Notes under the pieces: generated by a model
Told to the model about the DNA's origin: nothing
Seen by the model: only the letters and a program-made list of their open reading frames with translations
Database searches by the model: none
Program-made: the position numbers and the translations under genes
Part shown: piece after piece, positions 1 to 11,003 of the stretch
Layout: each line of letters begins with the position of its first letter
Position numbering within the stretch: position 1 is the first letter of the stretch
From: Alviniconcha marisindica
Taxonomy: Eukaryota; Mollusca; Gastropoda; Provannidae
Reading direction: 5' to 3'
Assembly: GCA_018857735.1 (NCBI GenBank)
Contig: JABMCL010002087.1
Coordinates: forward strand, 316,501 to 380,500
DNA length: 64,000 nucleotides

Positions 1-1301
1 TGAAACTTTTTCATCACTAGAGAATAAAATCAGATCTGTGTTGTCTGCAGTGCAACATCTTCACTGTTTTAACTTGGCCTCCCAAATATGAGACCAAGTG
101 TGTAATGAAAATGTTTTGCTCACAATTTGGGGGAGAAATTTGCTGGGTAGTAATAATTCCTTCAGGCTAGTAGATTGTTGGCCTGGAAAGCTAAAAGAAA
201 AATATGAACTTCTGCAGGCCTGCTCTATGCACTTTGCTCTCTGCTGTTTCCTGACACCACTCTAAGTCACATTTTGTGTTGTGTTTTCACTCACAATAAT
301 CAAGGGTTAACTGTCAGAAACCAGTATTTCCTTTTATATGTGCAAGAATGATGCACAGTTCTCAAGGCACAGCCATCTTGGTTTGTTCTGTGCTGACAAA
401 CAGCAGAAAGAGGTTGGTTTGTGACATTGGATACTTTTGCTACATATTTCAGCCTTTTGTTTATACCTTGATACAGGCTGCTGGCATTCCCCATGGTCAT
501 GTTTTCCTGACTTTAAAATATTAAATTTTGAACAAACAGGACCAGATGTCAAATGAAAAACTGCTGAGTGTGTTCCTCTCCCCCTCATTCCCCAAGTCCC
601 ATAATGCTTCTTCACTTCACTTCCCCTTTAATGATTTGAGTGCACAACATGGATTGACAGGGAAGACGTTAATGATATGAGTGCACAACATTTGAGTGCT
701 CAACGTGGATTGACAGGAAAGTTTAATGATTTGAGTACACAACATGGATTGACAGGAAAGACTTTAATGATTTGAGTGCACAACATGGATTGACAGGGAA
801 GACTTTAATGATATGAGTGCACAACATTTGAGTGCTCAACGTGGATTGACAGGGAAGACTTTAATGATTTGAGTGCACAATATGGATTGACAGGGAAGAC
901 TTTAATGATATGAGTGCACAACATTTGAGTGCTCAACATGGATTGACAGGGAAGACTTATATGATTTGAATGTACAACTTGGATTGACAGGGAAGACTTT
1001 AATGATTTGAGTGCACAACTTGGATTGACAGGGAAGACTTCAATGATTTGAGTGCACAACGTGGATTGACAGGGAAGACTAATGATTTGAGTGCACAACG
1101 TGGATTGACAGGGAAGACTTTAATGATTTGAGTGCACAACTTGGATTGACAGGGAAGACTTTAATGATTTGAGTGCACAACGTGGATTGACAGGGAAGAC
1201 TTTAATGATTTGAGTGCACAACTTGGATTGACAGGGAAGACTTTAATGATTTGAGTGCACAACGTGGATTGACAGGGAAGACTGCACGTGTTGATTTTCA
1301 G
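1..1301 (+). other. POLA1 intron upstream of the first visible exon
   Basis: No coding exon is recognisable in 1-1301. The first 600 bases look like unique AT-rich intron DNA with no reading frame resembling a known protein. The remainder is the 41-bp minisatellite listed separately, which runs to within about 20 bases of the acceptor at 1300-1301. Confidence 0.6.
612..1283 (+). repeat. 41-bp minisatellite before a POLA1 acceptor
   Basis: About 15 copies of a unit containing TTTGAGTGCACAACGTGGAT and TGACAGGGAAGACTT repeat with a 41-bp period, clearest between 1081 and 1283. Some units carry an internal partial duplication (ATTTGAGTGCTCAAC). The array stops 18 bases before the exon at 1302, so it displaces most of the normal branch-point region. 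Confidence 0.92.
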
Positions 1302-4300
1302 GCCTGGACCCCTCAGGCTACAGACACAGCCAGCAGCACTTTGGTGATGCTGATGAGGAAGATGCCCTCTTGGCGGCCCTGATGACAGAGGAAGAAAAGT
1401 ACAGAGACTGCACTCGCTTCAAGTTTGTCTGCCCCATGGAGAAGTGTGGCAAGGAGAATATTGTGGAGGGAGTGTTTACCTCACTAGCACCAGATCAGGC
1501 TTCTCAAAAAGTGAGTGCAATGTATGTGTGTGTTGGGGGGGCTGTAGTTCCTGATCAACTTATGAGAAAGTGGGTGGGGGGAGGGTACATGTGATACAAA
1601 GGAAAGAAGAAGAAAAAAATCTCTTTTGAACATGTTCGATTTTAAATGTTTTTGTTGTTCCTAAACAGTGTTTGTGGCAGAACTTTGACTGCAAAGGTGG
1701 AGGATGCTGCAACTGCGAGTCAGCTCAAGACTCTTCAAGCTGTTGCCTGAAATCTGAAAATTTTGAGAGTACCAGACTAGGCCTGTTTTTAGAGTAGAAA
1801 AGACTGCAGATCATACCGTTGCTGTTTTTTGGGGGGTGTTTTTTTGTTATATCTTTTTGGCGGTTTCAGACAATTTTGTCATCACAGTCTCATGCCTGAA
1901 TGGTGTGAAAATGTTCTGATGAATACTCCAAAAACAGGTTGTTGAGTGTAACACGTAGTGGTTGAAGAGTAATCAGTATCTGTAGGCATGTTAAAAATTG
2001 CAAACACCGGCAGCCATACCATTGTTTGGACACACACACAAAAACACCACTAGGAATGGGTAGCACTGCTCTTGCGGCTGCTGTGCCTTATCGAGGTACG
2101 GTGACCCAAATTTCCCGTAAGGGACAAAGAAGTACTTTATATTTAAAAAATGGAACATGGAGAACAGCTCAGTACCCTAGAATGTCTTTTTGTAATGTGG
2201 TTGATTGAATGCAGGGCTGTCTTTTCCAATGTACAACTTAAGAAATATCCATCAAGCCTCAGCCTGCTGTGGCTGAATGGAAGGTTTGTATGGAAGCCTG
2301 TCTTTTCCCCACCATGTTTTGACAGAGAGTGAGGTCACATTATTTGCGGTCACTTTCAGGTACAGACTGGCTACAGTCTGGCTCAGTGTCAGAGGCCTGG
2401 GTGTCCCGGCAGACCGTACCTGCATGTGGCCTATCTACGCAACAGACTGGTACAGGACATTAGACAGCACATTGCCAAGTACTATGCTGTAAGTATGGGT
2501 CTCAGGCAACCTGTCACCAGGTTTTCCTAATTCATGTAAAATTTATGTAGCAGTCAAGACTAAAAACATTTTTTTATGAATTGGTTTATGTAGTTGCTTA
2601 CAGTGAGAGTGTTGTAGGTCTAGCTCAATAGGCTAGTTTTCATGTAAGGGGTGCTGGCATGAGATGAACCTACAGTGACAGTCTAGGTCTATCTCACAGT
2701 CTAGTTTTCATGTACGGGGTGCTGGCATGAGATGAACTTACAGTGACAGTCTAGGTCTAGCTCAATAAGCTAGTTTTCATGTAAGGGGTGCTGGTATGAG
2801 GTGAACTTACAGTGACTGTCTAGGTCTATCTCACGGCCTAGTTTTCATGTAAGGGGTGCTGGCATGAGATGAACTTACAGTGACAGTATAGGTCTATCTC
2901 ACAGCCTAGTTTTCATGTAAAGGGTGCTGGCATGAGATGAACTTACAGTGACAGTCTAGGTCTATCTCACTGCCTAGTTTTCATGTAAGTGGTGCTGGCA
3001 TGAGATGAACTTACAGTGACAGTCTAGGTCTCTCTCACGGCCTAGTTTTCATGTAAGGGGTGCTGGCATGAGATGAACTTACAGTGACAGTCTAGGTCCA
3101 TCTCATTGCCTAATTTTCATGTAAGGGGAGCTGGCATGAGATGAACTTACAGTGACAGTCTAGGTCTATCTCACTGCCTAGTTTTCATATAAGTGATGCT
3201 GGCATGAGATAAGTGGCCCTCTCTGTGGCCAGTCTTCAATCAAAAGTCGGGAGGTGCTGGTCTCACCCTTTTTGTTTGAATGAAGGAAGCTGGTGGACAA
3301 CATTGTACACTTTTTACACCCTCAGTACACATGCATGATGTGGAGCAGTTTTTATTGGGGATATTTTACTTGGGGTGGGGGGTGCTGTGTTTGCATCTCT
3401 GATATTATTGTTGTATTTTCAGTCTAAACAGTTTTTCCTTTGTCGATCACATACATTAAGTAACATGAGATAGAGTCCAATCTGGTTTTAACTGAAGAAG
3501 ATACTGCAAACAAGTTTTTGATGCTTGATAGACTGATGCCTATCAGTCTTTACAAGGATACAAATCCTGTTGCTGTCACCATGGAGTTCCAGGACTGTGC
3601 TGTGTCTTTAGTGGCAGTCAGAATAGCACAATTACTAGTTATGCAAGAAGCCTTAATAGTGGCTGCCAAATTTTGTCACATGCTAAAGCATGACAACAGA
3701 GGGAAAGGCTGGTTAATTCCAAACAAAACCTTCAAAATAGGTAATGGCACAGGTTTGCTTATGGCAAGAGATGGGCTGCAGTCAAATGAGGCAATTAATT
3801 ACAATCATTTGAATGCTGAATGAGGCTCAGATCATTCTACTTTCCACCAGTCAGCACAGTACCACGTGGCAGTCAGACTCAAAGCTTTTGCAGAAAGGTG
3901 GGGCTTAGAGCGCAGTGCAAAGCCCTCTGTCATTCTGTTGCACTGGAGCAGCTGTCCCTGTTTAAAAAGAATGACAGAGAGTTTAAGGCAATGACAGTGC
4001 AATTGCACTCCATGAATGAATGAGAGGCAATGACAGTGCCGCTTCACTCCATGGATGAGTCATAGGCAATGACTGCAGTTGCACTCTATCAATGAGTGAG
4101 AGGCAGTGATGGTACAGCTGCACTCCATGGATGAGTGAGAGCAAAAGTCAGTGACAGTTGCACTCCATGGCTGAGTGAGAGGCAGTGACAGTGCAACTGT
4201 ACTCCCACATGTGATGATTTCAGGGTTGGCTGAAATGTGAAGACTCTGCATGCGGAACCAGAACGCGAAAGTTGCCGCTGACCTTTCATAGGGGTCACCC

Positions 4301-6354
4301 CATCTGTGTCGTCTGCAAGCATGGCATTTTGCATCAAGAGGTAAGCTGCTATATAATGCCTTTGGCAGCTATTCTGACAAGTGTTTTACAGTTTGATATA
4401 GTCTTCAGTAATGTTGCATTGCTTGTACATGGGGAGGGAGGGGGGCAGAGGTTGAGAGGATTTTAAAGATGTTTTAGAAACATACATTCTTAAATTGTAT
4501 AGTTGTGCTATCAAAAGTTTTTCTTTCTCTCCACCCCACCCCCCACTTTTTATTTTTTTATATTTTTTTAAAGATTTGAAGGCTAGTGAAATATTATCAA
4601 GGTATGCAGCAAAGTGATTTTAGTGTATTCCATATTCTTTTATGTTATCATAATATCATGTCTGTACAGTTATTGACTCTGTCTGAATTGTTTGTGTGTG
4701 GGGATGATTCTCTCTCTCTCTCTTTCTCCTTCCCACTGTGGATTTGCCCTGATATAACCGCAACGGTTGACTGGGCATAAAACACCAAGTTACTTACTTA
4801 CCTATTGTGGATGCAGAAACTGAGAAAACTTTATGCTGTGAATCCAGAACTTTTAAAGGTTCTCACTTTCAAGCCTGGAATAGGTCAGAATGTAGCTTTG
4901 CAAGCTTCGACTGCTGTCTGGAATTCTGCCCTAGTTCTGCCATGCCAGTTCATTCAGCTTCTGTTTCTTTTTTCTCTCGCTCTTCAACCAACAGTGAACC
5001 AGACTTACTTTTGGCATGTGATTAAGTGTTTGTGTTATTAAGAGACATTTTTGAATATTGACAAGTTCCAACAAAGTTTTGGATGTGTTGTAAATGAATA
5101 GTAATTAGATGTAGATAATTGAAATGTAAATATTGAATGGTTGTTATTGACTACTTCGACTTGGTTGCATTGACTGTACTGTGACTTGAATTGTGAGCAG
5201 ACTGTTCTGATGATTTGATCCCCTGCGCTTTGCCCTGGTTGCCCCCTTTGTGCTTGACAGGGCATTACGTGTCAGGCATTATACTCTTCTTTTCTCTCTC
5301 TAGTTATGTGTTTGTGGGTAGGCAGTTGTTGTTTTCCCTTTTTTCTGTTAATCTTTTGCTTCAGGCTAACTTGGGGTTAATTGGTACCCTTTCTGAAAGC
5401 ATGCTCTTCTTGCTCAATGATGCTGAAGATGTTTCCACATTGTGTACAGTTTGTGTCATGTTTTTCAGTACTCGGACTTGGCGTTGTACACTCAGCTGTG
5501 TTTTTACCAGTACATCTTTGATGTGGAGAAAGCCAAAACACTGCTCACACCTGCTGAGAAAGGTCGGTAGCACACACCAGCACCGACGCAGCCATGGACT
5601 TGCCAGTTCTTTGCACTTGCCTGTTTTGCTAAAGAGCAAACCAACTTGGCTGCACAAGAGTTCATATTCTGAGCAAAAAAGGACCTCTATTGCATAGATA
5701 TTGATAGAAGTAGAATATAATGCAAAGCCTGCTAATGATTGTTTGATTTATTGCTTTTATATAGCAGAAACTGCTTATATGCTTTTAGTGCATGCTGGGT
5801 TATTTTCACGTTTTTGCAATCTACTACAGAATATGGGATCTTTAACATGCATATGTGATCTTTTTGCATGCATATATATCTACACAAACCTCAGTTTAAA
5901 GTATCATCCACTTGCATATTTTATTTGTTCACAGACCAACTTCTGTCTTTGCTTGGGATCCCTTTTAAATGATATTGTTATTAATAAAACTTGTTTATGT
6001 CAGGTTGCACTGTGAATCCAGTTCACTTGAGTTGCATGTTGCATGTACTACCAGTAACTGCTATTCACCAGTTCCAAAGTTTGAAGTTGGTTCTCTGCTA
6101 AGTACTCATAGCATTTGTGGTCTGCAACTTTCCAGTAGTACCATTGTACCCAAGCTGTAACTTGAACTTCCTTTAATATTCCAGCCTCGGCAGACAGCCA
6201 GCTGTTGAAAGACTCAGAGATGGCATCCAGCGTCCCCACAGCCTACCGCATCCTGAAGAACATGGTGGACTCGTGGCTGAGAAGTAACGCGTACTCCCAG
6301 GTCAACCTTGACACCCTCTTCCAAGGCCTCTTTGTCCTCAAACAGGAAAAGTGA
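1302..6354 (+). CDS. POLA1: DNA polymerase alpha catalytic subunit, C-terminal exons (partial gene)
   Basis: The five exons are 1302-1510, 2360-2488, 4224-4340, 5469-5562 and 6185-6354 (TGA 6352-6354). All have AG acceptors and GT donors, and the reading phases join exactly, giving about 239 codons. The product is the end of the replicative polymerase that extends the primase RNA primer in the nucleus. The translation follows vertebrate POLA1 in order: TEEEKYRDC and a first Cys pair (CPMEKC), second pair CQRPGC, then a three-helix stretch ending IAKYYA, then CEDSAC and CVVC of the second zinc motif, YSDLALYTQLCFYQYIFD, and a C-terminal helical segment YSQVNLDTLFQGL. These zinc modules bind the B subunit and primase in the known family. 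The exonuclease-like and polymerase domains lie upstream of the window. The first Cys pair has four residues between cysteines. Tandem repeats sit in or beside most introns. Identification is secure; the exact exon set was inferred by eye. Confidence 0.95.
2590..3215 (+). repeat. 68-bp minisatellite in POLA1 intron
   Basis: About nine copies with a 68-bp period; landmark CTAGTTTTCATGTAAGGGG occurs near 2701, 2770, 2838 and 2906. Each unit contains a donor-like CATGTAAGG and an acceptor-like CTTACAG, so the array is a row of potential cryptic splice sites. It lies about 100 bases after the exon ending at 2488. Confidence 0.9.
3985..4205 (+). repeat. Degenerate 40-45 bp repeats before a POLA1 acceptor
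   Basis: About five diverged copies of a unit containing GCACTCCATGGATGAGTGAG and GGCAGTGACAGTG lie just upstream of the acceptor at 4222-4223. They are non-coding intron sequence. Confidence 0.8.
4812..4990 (+). repeat. Dispersed SINE-like repeat, copy 1
   Basis: This segment shares landmarks with segments near 21.6, 22.5, 24.4 and 26.5 kb: AATCCAGAAC, AAAGGTTCTC, TGGAATAGGTCAGAAT and CCAGTTCATTCAGCTTC. It is preceded at about 4745-4800 by ACCGCAACGGTTGACTGGGC and a TTAC-rich tail. A related segment ending TGGTTGACTGTGCGTT occurs at about 22655-22710. Shared text at several sites supports a mobile short interspersed element, but no promoter boxes or target duplications were established. Confidence 0.6.
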
Positions 6355-7141
6355 GCAGCAAGACAAACTGTCGGCCTGAAACTCTGTTCCTAGTTTCACA
6401 CAAAAACTGAACAGCAAGATGAATAACCTAGTGGCAGCTTTTTTCTTCAGAAGGAAAAGTGAACAGTATGATCAGTTGCCTGGCAGTAACTTTGTTCTTA
6501 AGTTACACAGGAAAAGTGAACAGTAACATAATCTCGTAGCAGCTTTGTCCTTCAAGAGGAAACGTGAACAGCAAAATAAAATAACCTTGCAGCTTTGTCC
6601 TTGAAGAGGAAAAGTGGCCAACAAGAGAAATGGACTAACATGGTAAAAGCAACAGAACTCTGTTCTTAAACAATGAGTGAGACAAATCACAAATGGACTA
6701 ACAAAACAGCTAGGGAAGGCTAGCAGCAAATGTTCTACAAGAGAAAAAGCAAAAGCTTCAGGAGAAGTCATGTTGCGGTGTTGGCCTGTGCTCAAACAGG
6801 AACTGTGAACATCCTGGGAATAATTCTGTTCTGAAGCTTCAAGCAACAGCACTGAGTGTCTGACAGAAAGGTGGCTACTTTGGCTGTCAGTTTGTTTGCA
6901 AATGAACTAAGACAAGGAAAATACTGGCAGAGGAGATTTCATATCAAGAGTTCTCATTTTATGTTAGAGGGGAGAAAATTAAATGAGCAGCAAACTGATC
7001 AATGTGCATAATTTGATAAAAGGAAGACTAGTTTTATGCTGGTGAGTTGCCAGCAAAAGATGATGAGATCAGGCTTAAACTCAGCCATCTTGAACTAACA
7101 ACTATGACTATGTACATATGTTCTGGATATTATATAATAAA
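6355..7141 (+). other. POLA1 3' UTR with echoes of the coding end
   Basis: After the stop at 6352-6354 the last codons recur as diverged copies of AGGAAAAGTGAACAG near 6342, 6403, 6452, 6509, 6556 and 6604, about 50-55 bases apart. Several are preceded by a version of CTTTGTCCTTCAAGAGG, itself like the final coding CTTTGTCCTCAAACAGG. AATAAA occurs at 7136-7141 and is the best visible polyadenylation signal. The transcript end is inferred. Confidence 0.6.
7136..7141 (+). terminator. Candidate POLA1 polyadenylation signal
   Basis: A canonical AATAAA lies about 780 bases after the POLA1 stop. It is followed by TG-containing sequence but no strongly GT-rich element. Other A/T-rich signals could be used. 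Confidence 0.4.
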
Positions 7142-10100
7142 TATAATTGAAACATTGAATCCACTGCCTGGAGACTGAGGAGAGGGCACTCCTTAACATA
7201 AAACTGCTTAGAACAAAGTGATTCAAAAGTTGCTGCTGTTCACACCCCTGACTCCCACCCTGATTTTGTTGTTAAAAAGATGGTTTTATTTGCCCCAGCC
7301 ACTTAGCTTATTTGTGAACAACATTACATGGATGAAGGCCTTTTACATGTGTCTGCTATGTTTATCAAATTCTTTCATGCACATAAAGCACATCTGCTAT
7401 GACCATTTTGTCTGCATGTCTACTATGACCATTTTGGTAATTTTTTGTTAGTAGTGTCGGATTTTTACGATTACACTTGAATTGCTTATTGTCATGTTCT
7501 ACTCAGTGCTAACAAAGAAGTGTATTTATTAACATAGTTTCTGTGAAGTTTCAACTGTAAATAACTATGCAATAATTTGGAGTGATACATGCTCATGTGA
7601 AATATATCCTTTATTTAGTAAAGAGACATGTACATTTTGAGGAATGTACATTGTTTTCCTCTCATGCAGTCTTCTGGGTTTTGTGTTTGTTTTTTAACAA
7701 CTAGCAATGTCAATACTTCACAGCCGGTCAGCATATAAGTTGTGACAGCTGTACACATGCAAATGCTGACCTGAAATGATAGACACTTAGTAACTTGGAG
7801 AGAAAAACACGCAGCAGGCAACAGAAAATTCTAAAAGTTTAATGCACAAAGCAGCTGTAAGCATTCTCCATAGACAACAGGCAGTATTTCACTAATCACT
7901 GCCACTGGCATGCAGTTCATTCCTGGACTACATATGAATTGCAAAATAGTCTGTACAAAATGAGACAACAGTGAACTGAATAGCGAATAAGGCATGCACT
8001 GTTCACAGGTAGGATGCAACACCACATGAAATGGAAAATGCTAACTACAGTTAACATTGACTGAAAATGTTCAGGGCCTTGCTAATACACAGTCTACCTG
8101 ATGTCCAAATGTAGGATTAATGTTTAACAGCTGAAAGAGAGACAAGTTTACAAAGGTTTGTAAAAGAACCCAACATAATACAGGCTTCAAACACTTGCAC
8201 TTATAACGAAATATTAAAGGAACTAGCCTTCTCAAAGCATGTTCTGTCCAACAAAGCCAGTTTTTTTGCAACAGGTAAAAGACATCAAAATAAAGAACCT
8301 AAAATCAAGTGTGCTCTGCTGATTTTGTTCTATCTTTGAAATCCTACTTGCATCAGTGACATTAGCAGATGATGATGTAGAAAACTGTCAGGTACCACAG
8401 CTGGATAAACAGCTACCCACAGCCTCTTAGACTTTGATCTTGTTCCTTGGGCAGTGAGCGTGCAACATTTGGGCCTTGTGTCACAGGCACTTGTGTGCAG
8501 CCAGTCTCGCTGTCACAAACCTAAGTTTACAAATTGAGTACAGAATCAAAGAACTGAGCATCTTAAATACGATTCTTAATATAAAAGTTTTGTTTCGATT
8601 CATCAACCTGCTGAACAAAATGTGTTTTGAGAAGGACGGCACCTTTAATGATAGGTGGTTTAAAACAAAATTAACAATAATAGAAGGTGATCTTCAAACC
8701 ACCTGTACAAAGAGACATTTTACACAACATACATTAAACTGAAAAGCAAGCTGGTGCTAAAAGCATTTAACCATTATCACATTCTGCATGACTTCAACAG
8801 TAAACCTCTCAATAACAAGTTGAGCATGCAAATAAACAGTAAGAGCACTTTTATCCACAAAAAAACAGCACACAACATGAAACATTCCTTTGTATATTTA
8901 CAACATATATGCTTACATTCTTCATACTAATCAGTAATGGCATAAAACTACAACAATAAAATACAGATCATACACATTTTTTTAAATATTTAAGACTAAA
9001 AATATATATCATATATATGTAATGCTTGTACCAAAAATCACAAAAGAAAGTTGACTGCAGTGTTGGAATTAATGTAAATTGATGACCACAATGCAGTGGA
9101 GATGCCACAACATGGATTTTGAAGTAGAAAAAGGAAGACTTGATGAAGACACAGAAACTTCAGAGAAGGACAGATGCAAAGGTAATAAAAAAAATACAAG
9201 GAGTAAAGGTAATGAAAATATGATCGAGAACCCTTAGCGACTAAATATTTGAAATGTTACATTTACCTGAACACAGTCCATATTGCTGTCAACAACGCTG
9301 CCTGGAGTACCCAGTTTATAGCAAATAAACATGATCACGTTCAACAGTACATCACAGATGCCCACCACTCACTGTTCTGAGATCATTAAGAGGGCTGGTC
9401 CAAGTCCAACCAATGCAGCCACTGGCAAGAGGCAATTCACACCACACAACATGGTAAAACATTGTGAACATAGCCCTGTTGACAGATTGCAACACATTCA
9501 GCAACTCCCAGTTTTAAATTGATCAAATACTCGGCTCTTTAAGAGACTTTATGTAAACTGTAGACCCTTTTATACCACCATGCTAGAAGTGTATGTCTAC
9601 CCCCCTTCCCCCAAAATGTGTCGGTAATCTGGTGTTTTTACATCTAATCTAAAAATGCACCTGAGTAGAGCCAAACCAAAGATGCAAGCTGGCTTGAAAA
9701 TGTTGAGGTATTTTCTTTTCATAATGGTTATGATTGTTAATCTAAATTTACACTCACACAAAAAATGTACTGTACCTTTTTTCTTCAAATTTGAGTTCCT
9801 AAGAGCACCGGTGCCTATCAGTATCAGTGAAGGGCAGAAAAAGGCTAGCTTGTGACACACTTGATACTGTTGCCATACATTCTGACCTGACCTTGTTTAT
9901 ATCACTGACACAGACTGCTTGACACAAAATGGCTACACTCACAGTTACCATTTCATGACTCAAATGTAATTTCTTAATAAACATTTGAAAAAGCTTATAA
10001 AAAAACTGTTGTGTGTCTATTTTCTGTTCAATTCCTGTCAACAGGGCCCATGATGTTTCTTTGGTTTGATTCCCCTTTAACAAGAGAATTACTCAGTTCC

Positions 10101-11003
10101 TGGTCACCATGCTGTCTCTCCCGATACAGTGAAACAATTTTAGTGTTGCTGCAGGGTGCAGCAGGATTTTGGTGCAGCCATGATAAAAATAAAAAAAAGT
10201 TGTGGCTGACAAAAAACAAGAGATGGAGACTGGCAGAAAGGGGGGGGGGGGGGGGGGGGGGACACTGGAAGCTTCTGAGGCATTTTCTTTAAGTGATATT
10301 GGTTCAGTTTACTCAGCTGAAAAGGAGTGCACTCAAGAATGGAATGCAGCTGTCCGAATGGCACAGCATGCATCATATCAATGCAGGAAAATGGCTACAT
10401 GTGCAAACCTCTCAAAACCTCTACAGGGTGAACTTTCTAGATAAAGCAATAGAGTTGAAAAGTTGATGGCATAAAACTGAAAGGCTTAGACTGGCAACAA
10501 AGGGTAGTTTGCATACCAAGAATTGAAGTTCTTCATTGACAAAAAATGCCCCTCAGAAGTAATGTATTACAAATTCCATACAGTACTCCCCCCAACCCCC
10601 ACCCCCATGCCCTTATTTTTGTGATGCAAGTCTACATGCACTCCCCCAGTCCCCCAACCATTGGAGTACATAATATACAGAGTTTCAACATGCACAAGAA
10701 GCACAGCAACCCAAAACCTTTCTGACAGTATATATTTTACCTTGTTTACCAGCAGATTTTCAACCAAAACATCTTTGTAGTGTGTGCACATTGTACCTTA
10801 TTTACTGACCTTTACTGTGTTTCAAGGTCACAATGAACCAGTCTGCTTTGACTGTAAGTTCCACCTTCAAGTCTGACAAATGAGAGGAAAAAAGCTTTTT
10901 CCTCAGACTCAGATACAGCCGATGGTTGGCTGGGACTTTTCCTGCACTTTTTTGATTGACATAGTGGTCAGTTGACATTGGCTGCAATGCTAAAGAGTAT
11001 TCA
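7142..11003 (-). other. Convergent intergenic DNA and probable gene B 3' UTR
   Basis: No convincing coding exon is visible here on either strand. On the - strand AATAAA (TTTATT on + at 7610-7615) could end gene B, which would give a 3' UTR of about 3.4 kb. Several other A/T-rich signals lie closer to the gene B stop, so the end is uncertain. A poly-G run is at about 10242-10261. Confidence 0.35.

Noticed and set aside
5215..5697. 160-codon hydrophobic frame on +
   Set aside because: It overlaps the POLA1 exon 5469-5562 in another frame and shows no family resemblance.
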